This document shows, piece by piece, positions 27,271 through 35,297 of a stretch of DNA of 64,000 nt. This stretch comes from Duncaniella freteri (GTDB taxonomy: Bacteria; Bacteroidota; Bacteroidia; Bacteroidales; Muribaculaceae): positions 248,001 through 312,000 of the forward strand of contig NZ_SJSA01000002.1 in NCBI RefSeq assembly GCF_004766125.1, read 5' to 3'. Both the position numbers and the translations under genes were made by a program. The notes under the pieces are model-generated. The model searched no databases. It was not told where the DNA came from and was given only the letters and a program-made list of their open reading frames with translations. Position 1 is the first letter of the stretch. Every line of letters begins with the position of its first letter.

Positions 27271-27343
27271 GCGAAAATAGCTCAGTTGGTAGAGCACAAC
27301 CTTGCCAAGGTTGGGGTCGCGGGTTCGAGTCCCGTTTTTCGCT
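27271..27343 (+). tRNA. tRNA-Gly (GCC)
   Basis: The acceptor arms GCGAAAA and TTTTCGC pair fully. The D arm is GCTCAGTTGGTAGAGC, the anticodon loop TTGCCAA gives GCC, and the T arm holds GGTTCGAGTCC. CCA is not encoded. It shares a transcript with tRNA-Leu, 26 bases further on. Confidence 0.96.
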
Positions 27344-27369
27344 CAAATGCAATCCCTCGCATCATCTAT

Positions 27370-27453
27370 GTCCGGATGGCGGAATTGGTAGACGCGCTAC
27401 TTTGAGGGGGTAGTGACAGTTATGTCGTGTGAGTTCGAGTCTCATTTCGGACA
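27370..27453 (+). tRNA. tRNA-Leu (GAG)
   Basis: This is a class II tRNA with a long variable arm. Acceptor arms are GTCCGGA and TTCGGAC with one G-U pair. The anticodon loop TTGAGGG gives GAG and the T arm contains GAGTTCGAGTCTC. CCA is not encoded. It is followed at once by a strong terminator. Confidence 0.94.
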
Positions 27454-27459
27454 CTTTTG

Positions 27460-27499
27460 AAAATACCAAGTGATTGAATTTCAATCACTTGGTATTTTT
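27460..27499 (+). terminator. Terminator of the tRNA transcript
   Basis: AAAATACCAAGTGATTGAA pairs with TTCAATCACTTGGTATTTT in a nearly perfect 19-base stem, followed by TATTTTAT. It lies 7 bases after tRNA-Leu. Confidence 0.85.
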
Positions 27500-27578
27500 A
27501 TTTTATATTATTGTCCCCATTTTGTCCCTAAAACCGAGCAGTAGCCAATCTGTGTTGGGTGTTCTAATATGGGGTCAG

Positions 27579-27750
27579 CGGATTTTTCCGGTGGGCGGGG
27601 AGGTGATGTCAAGAGTATAGTGTGGCCAGTCTGAACATAAAGAATTTGATGTCTCCGACTCCCCGGAACTGTGTTCTGAACGCCTTGATTTTGGCATTGA
27701 AGGATTCTGCCGAGGCATTTGTGAGCCTTCGCTCAAAATAGGGCACAAGC
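27579..27750 (-). pseudogene. C-terminal remnant of an ISAon1-like transposase
   Basis: On the minus strand, bases 27740-27609 encode YFERRLTNASAESFNAKIKA and continue to FFMFRLATLYS and a stop. This aligns residue for residue with the end of the transposase gene at 27800-28765 (YFRRRATNASAEAFNSKVKI to FFIFRLVKLYA) but is clearly diverged. Everything upstream of it is missing, replaced by the newer element. A degenerate end, TTTTTCCGGTGGG, at about 27583-27595 may be its outer inverted repeat. Confidence 0.75.
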
Positions 27751-27799
27751 CGAAATTCCGGTGCATTTGTTAAAACAATTAGAATAGAGTGTTAAAGAT

Positions 27800-28765
27800 T
27801 CAGGCGTATAGCTTGACGAGTCGGAAGATAAAGAAATCACGGTCACGGACCCCACGCATCTGCGAACGGAAGATTTTGACTTTGGAGTTGAATGCTTCGG
27901 CCGAGGCATTAGTTGCGCGACGTCGGAAATAATTGAGGATAGTCGGGGCGTGGTTCTTGAACGTCTTGATGACAGAGCGGAAGTTGTTGTTGCCCAATGC
28001 CATTACTTTTTCATACCACTTGTTCATCCGACCCATTGCTTTGGTGGGTGATATCTTTGCGTTGAAGATTTGGCGCAGTTCCATAGCCAGATGGTATGCA
28101 GCTTTCAGTATCGGATAGTGTCTGAACAGAATGTTTGCGCGATGACGCTGTATGTCAGTCCATTTGTTCTGCGACATCATCAGTGTGTGCTTGCTGCGGG
28201 CAAGGATCTGGCGCATGGTCTCGCCGTTGGAATATGTAATTGGAGGCTCTGATTTGTCACGGCTGTTGTCTTTGGCAATGAGCTGTCGGCGGATGTCTAT
28301 GCGAATTTCGTCGACAGCCTCGTTATAGACCTGCTGCACATGGAAGCGGTCGTTAACGACGTGGGCGTTGTAGAATACCTCGGCGGCTATCAGCATCATC
28401 GAGGGCGACAGATCGCAGGTCACTTCTTTTACCCGGCGTCTGACCGATTTACCCATGGCTCCGATGAGGATTGTGGTTATCTCATCGCTCTTTGTGCCGG
28501 GGATGGCCGCCGCCAGCGTCCCACGGCCACCGTGTCCGTCCTTGTTCGTGAGGAAAGTCCATACCTCGCCGTTGCTCAGGCAGGTTTCGTCAAGACTCAT
28601 GTACGGGCCGATATTGTTAGCGTTGAAGTAGAAGCCGCAACCGAGTTCGGCCTCACGCCATTCGGTATAACCGCTTATCCTGTTGCGATACTGTTCGGCA
28701 AAATATTTGCCGTTGACGCAGTACATCTGCGATATATGCTTAATCGACAATGCCGTCGTCTCCAC
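27800..28765 (-). CDS. ISAon1-family transposase, catalytic part
   Basis: The 321-residue protein has a DDE transposase domain of the ISL3 type: MSLDETCLSNGEVWTF with the first Asp, VTCDLSPSMMLIAAEVF and VVNDRFHVQQVYNEAVDEIR with the second, and NASAEAFNSKVK with the Glu near the C-terminus. It begins at GTG 28765 inside the N-terminal gene, in the +1 frame relative to it. It appears complete at the C-terminus. Confidence 0.85.
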   Translation of the reverse strand: METTALSIKHISQMYCVNGKYFAEQYRNRISGYTEWREAELGCGFYFNANNIGPYMSLDETCLSNGEVWTFLTNKDGHGGRGTLAAAIPGTKSDEITTILIGAMGKSVRRRVKEVTCDLSPSMMLIAAEVFYNAHVVNDRFHVQQVYNEAVDEIRIDIRRQLIAKDNSRDKSEPPITYSNGETMRQILARSKHTLMMSQNKWTDIQRHRANILFRHYPILKAAYHLAMELRQIFNAKISPTKAMGRMNKWYEKVMALGNNNFRSVIKTFKNHAPTILNYFRRRATNASAEAFNSKVKIFRSQMRGVRDRDFFIFRLVKLYA

Positions 28766-29111
28766 CTTCGTCTTTTAAAAAAGCCACGAACTCGGCGCTG
28801 AGTCGTGTCCTCTCCTCGTTGGGCAGTTCCAGGTTATATGAGAATATCTCGTTGGTCTTTTTGTCCCACCATTTGTTCTTGCGCATGTGCAGGAACACCG
28901 GTCTGCCGCGCATCGGATAGTCCTGCACTGTAACGTAATCCGTGTATCCACGTGCCACAATGTTCGGATTGCGGAAATCCTCATCCGACAGTTTCTTCTT
29001 CTCGTCAAGCCATATGTCGTAGGACTGGTCTGTCTTTTCAAACTTGACCATCTCAAACAGTTCGTCCAATCCTTCTGGCAGGAATTGCCAAAATGCATCT
29101 GCGGTTTTCAT
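28740..29111 (-). CDS. ISAon1-family transposase N-terminal region protein
   Basis: The 123-residue protein (FWQFLPEGLDELFEMVKF, DYPMRGRPVFLHMRKNKWW) is the separate N-terminal half seen in ISAon1-type elements and probably carries the DNA-binding function. It overlaps the catalytic gene by 26 bases. Just before the overlap is a T6A4 run (minus strand, about 28777-28786), a possible site for slippage that would fuse the two products; ISAon1 relatives are usually read as two separate proteins. Confidence 0.8.
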   Translation of the reverse strand: MKTADAFWQFLPEGLDELFEMVKFEKTDQSYDIWLDEKKKLSDEDFRNPNIVARGYTDYVTVQDYPMRGRPVFLHMRKNKWWDKKTNEIFSYNLELPNEERTRLSAEFVAFLKDEGGDDGIVD

Positions 29112-29166
29112 ACCGCAAATTTAACACTTTTCCTAAAATTCATGCACCGGCATTTCGATTTGAGCC

Positions 29167-29221
29167 ACTAAAAGCATCCTATTCAGCAGAATATTTATAT
29201 GCCAAATAGGGTGCTTTTAGT
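29167..29221. terminator. Long hairpin between the insertion sequence and the integrase gene
   Basis: ACTAAAAGCATCCTATT (29167-29183) pairs with AAATAGGGTGCTTTTAGT (29204-29221). It is placed to end the minus-strand integrase transcript. The bases from 29222 to 29326 show no gene or other feature. Confidence 0.55.
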
Positions 29222-29326
29222 TATCTGTCTCATGATTATTGATTCTTTTTTCTGATGGAGACCGGAGTCATCCATACACTTATCTTTGAATCGTCCTAAG
29301 GATGAACTGTCAGTGGATTTTATCTA

Positions 29327-30529
29327 TTATAATGATTTGATAATAATGGAGTTGGCTTTGTCAATGACTGAGGTGTCGAGGCTTGCGAGGTATATCTGGG
29401 TGGTGGTCTCCGAGTCGTGCCCCATACCCTCACTGATCACTGATAGGGGTATACCTTTAGCTTTGGCAGCTGAAGCCCAACTGTGCCGAGCTACGTAGAG
29501 TGTGAGAGGGATGTCGGCTTTGACCAATTCTGCAATTTTCTTAAGCTGATGATTGATATTGTAGGATATGTTGCGGTAGGCGCGCCTTTCGTCAATTCCT
29601 GTTTTTGTGAGTATCGGTAGGAGGTAATCGGTAGGATTTTCAGGATATTTTTCCAGTAGGTGTTGCATGTCCTTGGTCCATTTGATCTTTAGAGCCTGTC
29701 CTGTCTTGTGGCGACGGTAGGATATGTATCCGTGGTTGAGATCTGTCTTGCGCAGAAATGCCATATCGATAAAGCTCATGCCTCTTAGGAAGAAACTCAT
29801 CAAGAACATGTCTCTGGCATAGTCGGTCTGAGGATATCTGCTGAGGTCAAGAGATCTGATCTTTTTCATGATGTGGATAGGGAGCGCACGCTTAGTGGTT
29901 TTTTCCACCCCAGTATAGACGTGGCGGAACGGATGGCGGTTTTCGATGATTTCGTTTTCCACAGCGCGGTTGTAGACGGCACGCAGTATGCGCATGTATA
30001 ATGATGTGGTGTTTGGTGTATTGCCGTTTGCCTGTAGGCTGGATTCGTATGCTTCCATCATCTCGGATGTAATGGCATCAAGCATTATGCAGTCGTCATT
30101 ACAGAATTTTCTTAGGCTGTTGAATGCGGCTTTATATGTTTCGGCTGTGCGTACTTTGCCACGTTGTTTCAGAGTGGATATCTGTGTGAGCATATAGTTG
30201 AACAGGCTGTATTCGCGCGAATAGTGCTCGAAATTATCAACGATATCTTCGGCTGTGTATGATATGCCTCTGAGATCAAGTTCACGTATTATTTTGCTTA
30301 GACGTTCGATGTCAAGACGTATCTTTTCTCTTGTGGAGGATAGTTGGTCGTAACGATCTGAGCCTGTACGGCATATTATCATAGATCTTTTTTCGTCCCA
30401 TTCTTCAGAAAGGATTCTGTAGTTGGCGTTCACCTGAAGCACATGTCGTTGGTGAATGATCTGATAGTAGATAGAGCCTTCTTTCCCGGCAATGGAGGAA
30501 TGTCTGAATTTCACTTTTATTGATGCCAT
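29327..30529 (-). CDS. Tyrosine-type site-specific recombinase (integrase)
   Basis: The 400-residue protein has an N-terminal arm-binding part (KVKFRHSSIAGKEGSIYYQI), a SAM-like core-binding domain (about residues 110-200) and a catalytic domain. Visible catalytic parts are FFLRGMSFIDMAFLRKTDL with the first Arg, LYVARHSWASAAKAKG with the second, and GHDSETTTQIYLASLD with the nucleophile Tyr. The ATG at 30529 (MASIKVKF) is preferred over a longer frame. It is not followed by other mobile-element genes; tRNA-Leu lies 1.9 kb away beyond the insertion sequence. Confidence 0.88.
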   Translation of the reverse strand: MASIKVKFRHSSIAGKEGSIYYQIIHQRHVLQVNANYRILSEEWDEKRSMIICRTGSDRYDQLSSTREKIRLDIERLSKIIRELDLRGISYTAEDIVDNFEHYSREYSLFNYMLTQISTLKQRGKVRTAETYKAAFNSLRKFCNDDCIMLDAITSEMMEAYESSLQANGNTPNTTSLYMRILRAVYNRAVENEIIENRHPFRHVYTGVEKTTKRALPIHIMKKIRSLDLSRYPQTDYARDMFLMSFFLRGMSFIDMAFLRKTDLNHGYISYRRHKTGQALKIKWTKDMQHLLEKYPENPTDYLLPILTKTGIDERRAYRNISYNINHQLKKIAELVKADIPLTLYVARHSWASAAKAKGIPLSVISEGMGHDSETTTQIYLASLDTSVIDKANSIIIKSL

Positions 30530-30612
30530 TGTGTTATTGATGTTTGGTATTGGTATCAATAATAAACGACAATCACAACAATACAAAATAATAGAGAAAA
30601 GAGCTGTGGCGG

Positions 30613-31896
30613 TCACGAGCCTCTCCGGTCAAGAAAACCGGAGGGGAGGCATTGGGTGAGATATTCTCGGACTGAATCCCATGGGATGATGTAGAGTGTC
30701 GGTTCGCCAGGGAGAAGTGGGACAGGGCGTTCGTTAAGATCGAATCTCACATAGTGTTTGCCGGATTTTGCCCGCAATAGAATCATCTGGAGGTTTGCAG
30801 CCATGGGCACAACCTGGAAGTCGAGCCAGTGAAGTGCTACTGTATCGAAATTGTCGGTGATATAGTAGCATCCCGGCAGACGCATCAGAGCGAAAAGCGG
30901 CATGAGTGTTTCAGCATGCCCGAACCGTAACATTGCACTGTAACGGTTGGTGCCGTTGACGGCAGAGTCCATTGTGGTGATGAGTTCGTTGAGCAGAGCG
31001 GCTGACATATCCATAGGTGCAGAGGAGAGAGAGGAGGCTGAATGCGTGAGATAATGGTGCATATTCATGATGCTCCAGAGTGAGTTGTATTCCGGAAGGG
31101 TCATGAACTGTTCTGCCTCGGGGTCGATAGACATGGCCCTGCATCCGGCAACAACCTTATACACAGCCATCGCTATATCCTTCTTTTCATTTTTAGAGAA
31201 GGGGTAGCCGGCTCCCATTATTTTTATCGCAACATTTGTGGGGACTGTGGTGTCGACGTATTCGCTGTAGACTTTATGCCATTTGTCGCTGTCGATGTAT
31301 GACTTGTAACTCTCATCTCCGGTCCATGGTCGAAGAAGCGGCGAGTTTTGTCGTCCGGAAGCAGTTGTGATTTCAATTCTGTTGTCAAGACGTGAGAGCT
31401 GGTGGGTGAACTCGTCCATGGAGGCTATGCAGCGCGGGACATAGGATGATATGGCGTTGATATCGGTGTTGTGAAACAGAGCCGGAGCAAGCGAATAGAG
31501 CCGAGATGCTATCCCGCGTTGCTCTGCCATGCCGAGTGAGTCGAGTGCGCCCCAGCGTCCGTCGGTACGTTCTGTCACGAGATGGCACAAGTTCATAAGC
31601 CTGCGCCCTGCCGGTGTGATGGTGCCAAGACTGTCGGCACGGTGAAGGTAACGCAGCAGCGATACTGTGTAGTCGCCTGACGACAGGAAGCGAGCTCCGT
31701 GACGTCCAATGTGGTTGACGTATACCGGGGTGAGGGAGTCGGGTATGGCACGCAGTGCCATATCGGGGACAGGGTAGGGCATGGCTGAACCTTCACATTC
31801 CGTATAACTATATGTGGTGGATGCGGCGGCTGACGCATAGTGTGACAACCCTAAGAAGGCTGTGAATATAATAAAATATCGTTTCAGCATTGTCAT
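30613..31896 (-). CDS. Histidine-type phosphatase (MINPP/phytase-like), secreted
   Basis: The 427-residue protein has a signal peptide (FIIFTAFLGLSHYASA) and the histidine acid phosphatase motif NHIGRHGARF (Arg65-His66-Gly-Ala-Arg69). The proton-donor motif is present as GHAETLMPLF near residue 325. Related gut Bacteroides enzymes degrade inositol hexakisphosphate in the periplasm or on vesicles; that substrate is inferred here. It is upstream of the integrase in the same direction with 83 bases between them. Confidence 0.85.
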   Translation of the reverse strand: MTMLKRYFIIFTAFLGLSHYASAAASTTYSYTECEGSAMPYPVPDMALRAIPDSLTPVYVNHIGRHGARFLSSGDYTVSLLRYLHRADSLGTITPAGRRLMNLCHLVTERTDGRWGALDSLGMAEQRGIASRLYSLAPALFHNTDINAISSYVPRCIASMDEFTHQLSRLDNRIEITTASGRQNSPLLRPWTGDESYKSYIDSDKWHKVYSEYVDTTVPTNVAIKIMGAGYPFSKNEKKDIAMAVYKVVAGCRAMSIDPEAEQFMTLPEYNSLWSIMNMHHYLTHSASSLSSAPMDMSAALLNELITTMDSAVNGTNRYSAMLRFGHAETLMPLFALMRLPGCYYITDNFDTVALHWLDFQVVPMAANLQMILLRAKSGKHYVRFDLNERPVPLLPGEPTLYIIPWDSVREYLTQCLPSGFLDRRGS

Positions 31897-31920
31897 TTAT
31901 TTAATTTTTGCTTAGTTTTG
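31890..31920 (+). promoter_or_regulatory. Promoter of the TPR gene
   Basis: TTG at 31890-31892 and TAGTTTTG at 31913-31920 are 20 bases apart, 34 bases before the ATG at 31955. The -33 element overlaps the start of the divergent phosphatase gene. Confidence 0.6.
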
Positions 31921-31954
31921 TATCGAAAATCCTATCTCTATAGTTAGATCAAAG

Positions 31955-32245
31955 ATGAATTCCCTCCAGATAATACAACAATTAATAGACAATAAAAAGT
32001 TTGCCGAAGCAATAGGAATGCTTACGGAGCAGATTAATGATACAGTGGCAGGAGGGGATTGTAATGATAAAGCTGAATTGTATTTTCTTCGCGGCAAGCT
32101 GCTGTGGCGCATCGGTGAGCATAGCAGAGCGATGACGGATTATGCTTATGCATCGGAGCTTGATCCGTCAAGCCCGGCGATAAAAGCTCTTGAACAGGCC
32201 CGGGATATTGCCGGATTCTTCAATCCTGATCTCTATAATCCGTGA
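31955..32245 (+). CDS. Small tetratricopeptide-repeat protein
   Basis: The 96-residue protein consists of about two helical TPR units (NKKFAEAIGMLTEQIND, and AELYFLRGKLLWRIGEHSRA with MTDYAYASELDPSS) and a C-terminal tail FFNPDLYNP that recurs in Bacteroidetes homologues. It has no signal peptide and is likely cytoplasmic, a protein-protein interaction module of unknown partner. Confidence 0.78.
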   Translation: MNSLQIIQQLIDNKKFAEAIGMLTEQINDTVAGGDCNDKAELYFLRGKLLWRIGEHSRAMTDYAYASELDPSSPAIKALEQARDIAGFFNPDLYNP

Positions 32246-32280
32246 GATGTGTGGCTGATTTGTTTAGCCGGCTGCGTGTT

Positions 32281-32802
32281 TCACAATTCTATATTATACA
32301 GAATGTGCTCCTTCAGATGATGTCCGTCAGGGAGGGCGGGATGCTGGAATCTGCCTATGGGCTGCATTCCGATTTTCTGCATGACTCGTTCTGACCTGTG
32401 ATTGCATAATGCTGTGAATGAGTAGACGAGACTGAACAGTCTCCTTTTCCGAGCATAATCAAGACAGGCTTTTGCTGCCTCGGTGGCATATCCGTGATTC
32501 CAATATCTGCTGTCGAGCCTCCATCCGATCTCTATGCCGGGAGCGAATTCTGCATCAAAATCAAAATGGTGGAATCCGGTATAACCGATGAATTTGCCAT
32601 CTGATTTCAATTCCAGCGCATATAATCCGATTCCGAATTCGGAAAATTCTGAAACAATGCGTTTATAGAACTTTACTGTTTCTTCGTGAGTTAGGATGCT
32701 GGGGAAGTGTTCCATAACTTCCTTGTTCCTGTTGATTTCAGAAAAAGGGGCAAGGTCGTTATCAGACCATTGGCGTAGAATGAGTCGGTCGGTTTCGAGC
32801 AT
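32281..32802 (-). CDS. GNAT-family N-acetyltransferase (RimJ/RimL-like)
   Basis: The 173-residue protein opens with LETDRLILRQWSDNDLAPF, the usual start of RimJ/RimL-type acetyltransferases. It contains FIGYTGFHHFDF, EIGWRLDSRYWNHGYATEAA (acetyl-CoA pyrophosphate loop) and SERVMQKIGMQPIG. The acceptor could be a ribosomal protein, another protein or a small amine; sequence does not tell. Confidence 0.87.
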   Translation of the reverse strand: MLETDRLILRQWSDNDLAPFSEINRNKEVMEHFPSILTHEETVKFYKRIVSEFSEFGIGLYALELKSDGKFIGYTGFHHFDFDAEFAPGIEIGWRLDSRYWNHGYATEAAKACLDYARKRRLFSLVYSFTALCNHRSERVMQKIGMQPIGRFQHPALPDGHHLKEHILYNIEL

Positions 32803-32910
32803 TGGTCGAAATAATTAAGTGGTGGATGTGCAGTGGGCAATATAATTTGGGTGAGTTGTAATAATGGCAAGAATTCTATACAAAGGGTGTGTTTATCACA
32901 AATACAGCAA

Positions 32911-32948
32911 TCAGCCATTTAGGGTGTGGCTAAATGGCTGATTTTTTT
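32911..32948 (+). terminator. Orphan intrinsic terminator in the GNAT/DJ-1 gap
   Basis: AGCCATTTAG and CTAAATGGCT form a 10-base stem with a 7-base loop, followed on the plus strand by GATTTTTTTC. No plus-strand gene precedes it. The gap 32803-33068 (266 bases) otherwise shows only A/T-rich sequence. Confidence 0.65.
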
Positions 32949-33068
32949 CTGTTTTGTCAAAAAACTGTATGATCTCATCTGAAAGTGAATAAGGAGCAGA
33001 GGTTTCTGCGATGCCTCGTGTGTTAACAGGTGTGGAGGTCATTTCAAAATCAAGGTTTGCACCGTTTT

Positions 33069-33677
33069 TTAATTGTAAAGAAGTGAACAAAGACCTTGCT
33101 TGTTGAACTGATAGTACATTTCAACGCGCTCCGGAGAATCGTTTTCAAGCAACAGTAGCAACTCTTTTGCAAATTCAAGGGCTGCCGAGCCGTTTGCTGT
33201 CACGATATTCTTATCTTTGATTGCCTGGGCGTGGATATATCCGTCGGGATTGGTGTAATTGTCGCCGCCCCAGAGTTTCAGTTGTTCCGGACCGTTGCCT
33301 GTGTGCTTGACGGAATTGAGGAATCCGTGTTTTGCCATGAATGAAGCCCCGTTGCATATCGCACCGATAATCTTGCCCTTTTCAATGGCTTGCCTAATAA
33401 TAGGCACGATCTGTTCTGCAACAGGCGTACTCCATCCGAACCCGCCGATAAGCACCAATGCGGCGTAATCGCCTGGCATGGTTTCAAATGAATAATCGGG
33501 TAGGGTAGTGAATCCACCTATGGACTTAATCGGTTCGAATGTCGGAGCTACGGTCTTATTGATGTATTTCGGATTTTGTTTCAGTGCAAATTCATCAGAG
33601 GCAATAGCTTGAGAAAGATACACTGCTTCGTGTGCGGCATAGTCTGGCAATAGGATATATAAAATTTCGTTGCTCAT
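33069..33677 (-). CDS. DJ-1/PfpI family protein
   Basis: The 202-residue protein has the class I glutamine amidotransferase-like fold: ILYILLPDYAAHEAVYLSQA at the start, YAALVLIGGFGWSTP, and the nucleophile elbow GAICNGASFMAKHGFL with the reactive Cys. Members act as chaperones, glyoxalases or amidases; the activity here is unknown. It lies 65 bases after the HxlR gene in the same direction. Confidence 0.87.
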   Translation of the reverse strand: MSNEILYILLPDYAAHEAVYLSQAIASDEFALKQNPKYINKTVAPTFEPIKSIGGFTTLPDYSFETMPGDYAALVLIGGFGWSTPVAEQIVPIIRQAIEKGKIIGAICNGASFMAKHGFLNSVKHTGNGPEQLKLWGGDNYTNPDGYIHAQAIKDKNIVTANGSAALEFAKELLLLLENDSPERVEMYYQFNKQGLCSLLYN

Positions 33678-33742
33678 TGTTGTATATTCGTTTAGTAGTC
33701 TGGTGTTTATGTTTTAATTGTTTATTGCATCATGTAGCTTTC

Positions 33743-34090
33743 TCATTCTTTTTGTCGGTTTGACATTATTGTGTCGAAATTGTCTCGTCCCCAGTTTATG
33801 AGTCCCGTCACATGTGGGAGAAGAGTTCTGCCGAAGTCGGTCACAGAATATTCGGTCCGTGGTGGCACATCGGCGAACAACTCACGGCGGATTAAGCCGT
33901 CGGCGGTAAGCTGTCTGAGTACCTGCGCCAGCACTTTCTCTGATATCGATGGGATGTTGCGATACAGCTCGTTGAAGCGTATCGGTCCGTTCTCGGAGAT
34001 CTTAACGAGAACCACCAATGTCCACTTGTTGCCGAGCCATTCGAGCATCGGGGCTGCCTTGCAGTATTCGTAGTCTAATTTTTTTGCCAT
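33743..34090 (-). CDS. HxlR-family transcriptional regulator
   Basis: The 115-residue protein is a winged helix of the HxlR type: CKAAPMLEWLGNKWTLVVL, NGPIRFNELYRNIPSISEKV, then LRQLTADGLIRRELF and RTEYSVTDFGRTLLP. One Cys at the N-terminus may sense electrophiles or redox, as in some relatives. It is upstream of the DJ-1/PfpI gene and divergent from the radical SAM gene, so it is a likely regulator of one or both. Confidence 0.88.
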   Translation of the reverse strand: MAKKLDYEYCKAAPMLEWLGNKWTLVVLVKISENGPIRFNELYRNIPSISEKVLAQVLRQLTADGLIRRELFADVPPRTEYSVTDFGRTLLPHVTGLINWGRDNFDTIMSNRQKE

Positions 34091-34164
34091 TTTCAGTAAT
34101 GCAAAATAGGTTGATAACGAGCGAAACTGACTTTACGGTAAGGGTCAAACCTGATAGTAAGTTA

Positions 34165-34195
34165 TTGCTTCTGCTCTGACAATCACTTAATTTTG
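34165..34195 (+). promoter_or_regulatory. Promoter of the radical SAM gene
   Basis: TTG at 34165-34167 and TAATTTTG at 34188-34195 are 20 bases apart, 30 bases before the ATG at 34226. It lies in the 135-base divergent region with the HxlR gene. Confidence 0.65.
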
Positions 34196-34225
34196 CATCA
34201 CAAAATTAGGTAAAAATATTGAGAT

Positions 34226-35119
34226 ATGATATATCCAGAGTTACATTTCACAGGGCAGGTGTGGCGACCGCCATACGAGGCAAATTCGCAGCTCCTGCAA
34301 TTGACTTCCGGCTGCACTTGGCACAAATGCAGGTTTTGCAGTCTCTATCACGGCACTCCGTTCAGGGTGTCGCCGCTTTCTGAAGTGGAGGCTGACCTGA
34401 AAGTGATCCGGCAGTGGCAGCCACGCGCCCGAAGGGTTTATCTCACAGGTGCGAATCCCTTTGCGTTGAGTTACGATAAACTTATGGATGTTGCAATTCT
34501 TTTGAGAAAGTATCTTACGCACATGGTTTCGTTCGGGATGTTTGCCCGCGTCACAGATATCGCGCCAAAATCTGTGGCGGAGCTTAAGAATCTACGCCAT
34601 ATGAAACTTGACAGTATAAACATCGGTATAGAGACTGCCCACGACCCTACATTGGACCGAATGGACAAAGGCTATCACGCCTCTGATATTCTTGAACAGC
34701 TGTCGAAGCTTGACGAGGCGGGAATACGCTACAATGTGTTTTACTTAAACGGTCTCGGAGGCAAAGGTAACGGTGAGGTGAGTGCGATAGCCACTGCCGA
34801 TGTTCTGAACCGGCTCCATCCTTGCATCATAAACATTGTTTCGCTGACCGTATTTCCGGAGTCTCAACTGCATCAGGACGTGTTGGACGGCACATATATC
34901 GAGGAGCCGGAGATAGAGCGTCTGATGGAGATGCGGACACTCATTGATAGGTTGGACATCAAAGTCAATCTGCTCGGTCACCATATTTCCAATACGGTGC
35001 CAATTACAGGTGCATTGCCGGGCGACAAAGCCGCAATACTCCGTGAATTTGACGAAGCGATAGCCCGGTTTCCTGAAACGGAACTGAAAGCCTATCGAAA
35101 CAGGATATGGCATCTGTGA
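34226..35119 (+). CDS. Radical SAM protein of unknown function
   Basis: The 297-residue protein has a radical SAM core. The cluster motif is CTWHKCRFC (Cys30, Cys35, Cys38, that is CX4CX2C rather than the common CX3CX2C). Further signatures are VYLTGANPFALSYDKL, MKLDSINIGIETAHDPTLDR and YNVFYLNGLGG. This resembles the Elp3/HemN-like group of B12-independent proteins. No partner gene identifies the substrate. It lies divergently from an HxlR regulator and ends with its own terminator. Confidence 0.82.
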   Translation: MIYPELHFTGQVWRPPYEANSQLLQLTSGCTWHKCRFCSLYHGTPFRVSPLSEVEADLKVIRQWQPRARRVYLTGANPFALSYDKLMDVAILLRKYLTHMVSFGMFARVTDIAPKSVAELKNLRHMKLDSINIGIETAHDPTLDRMDKGYHASDILEQLSKLDEAGIRYNVFYLNGLGGKGNGEVSAIATADVLNRLHPCIINIVSLTVFPESQLHQDVLDGTYIEEPEIERLMEMRTLIDRLDIKVNLLGHHISNTVPITGALPGDKAAILREFDEAIARFPETELKAYRNRIWHL

Positions 35120-35143
35120 AGACGCTGCTTCTGTTCTCAGCCT

Positions 35144-35166
35144 GCCCATTTTTGGTGGGCTTTTTT
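35144..35166 (+). terminator. Terminator of the radical SAM gene
   Basis: GCCCA and TGGGC form a short GC-rich stem with a 7-base loop, followed by TTTTTT. It lies 24 bases after the stop codon. Confidence 0.8.
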
Positions 35167-35259
35167 GTGTCCAGATCGTTTTGGCATTCAGAATACACTC
35201 TCTTTTCATATATCGGGTGAACCATTGAGAGAAGTGTACAGCGCAGGAGGATATAAATA

Positions 35260-35293
35260 AACCTCCGGAATCTATTTAAAGATTCCGGAGGTT
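35260..35293 (-). terminator. Terminator of tRNA-Cys
   Basis: AACCTCCGGAATCT and AGATTCCGGAGGTT are perfect 14-base arms with a 6-base loop. On the minus strand a TTTATTTATAT run follows, so it ends the tRNA-Cys transcript. Confidence 0.85.
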
Positions 35294-35297
35294 ATTG

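Larger units (their letters stand above)
27751..29157 (-). mobile_element. ISAon1/ISL3-like insertion sequence
   Basis: The element is about 1.4 kb and is bounded by CGAAATTCCGGTGCAT at 27751-27766 and its inverted copy ATGCACCGGCATTTCG at 29142-29157 (15 of 16 bases match). It contains two overlapping transposase genes on the minus strand. No clean target-site duplication is seen on the flanks, so the insertion is old, or the junction with the neighbouring remnant has been rearranged. Confidence 0.72.

Noticed and set aside
27454..27578. Possible att repeat of the tRNA-Leu 3' end
   Set aside because: No second copy of the tRNA 3' end was found near the integrase, so an att site is not supported.
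29327..30616. Longer integrase frame starting at 30616
   Set aside because: The extra residues overlap the phosphatase stop and do not resemble an integrase N-terminus; MASIKVKF at 30529 does.
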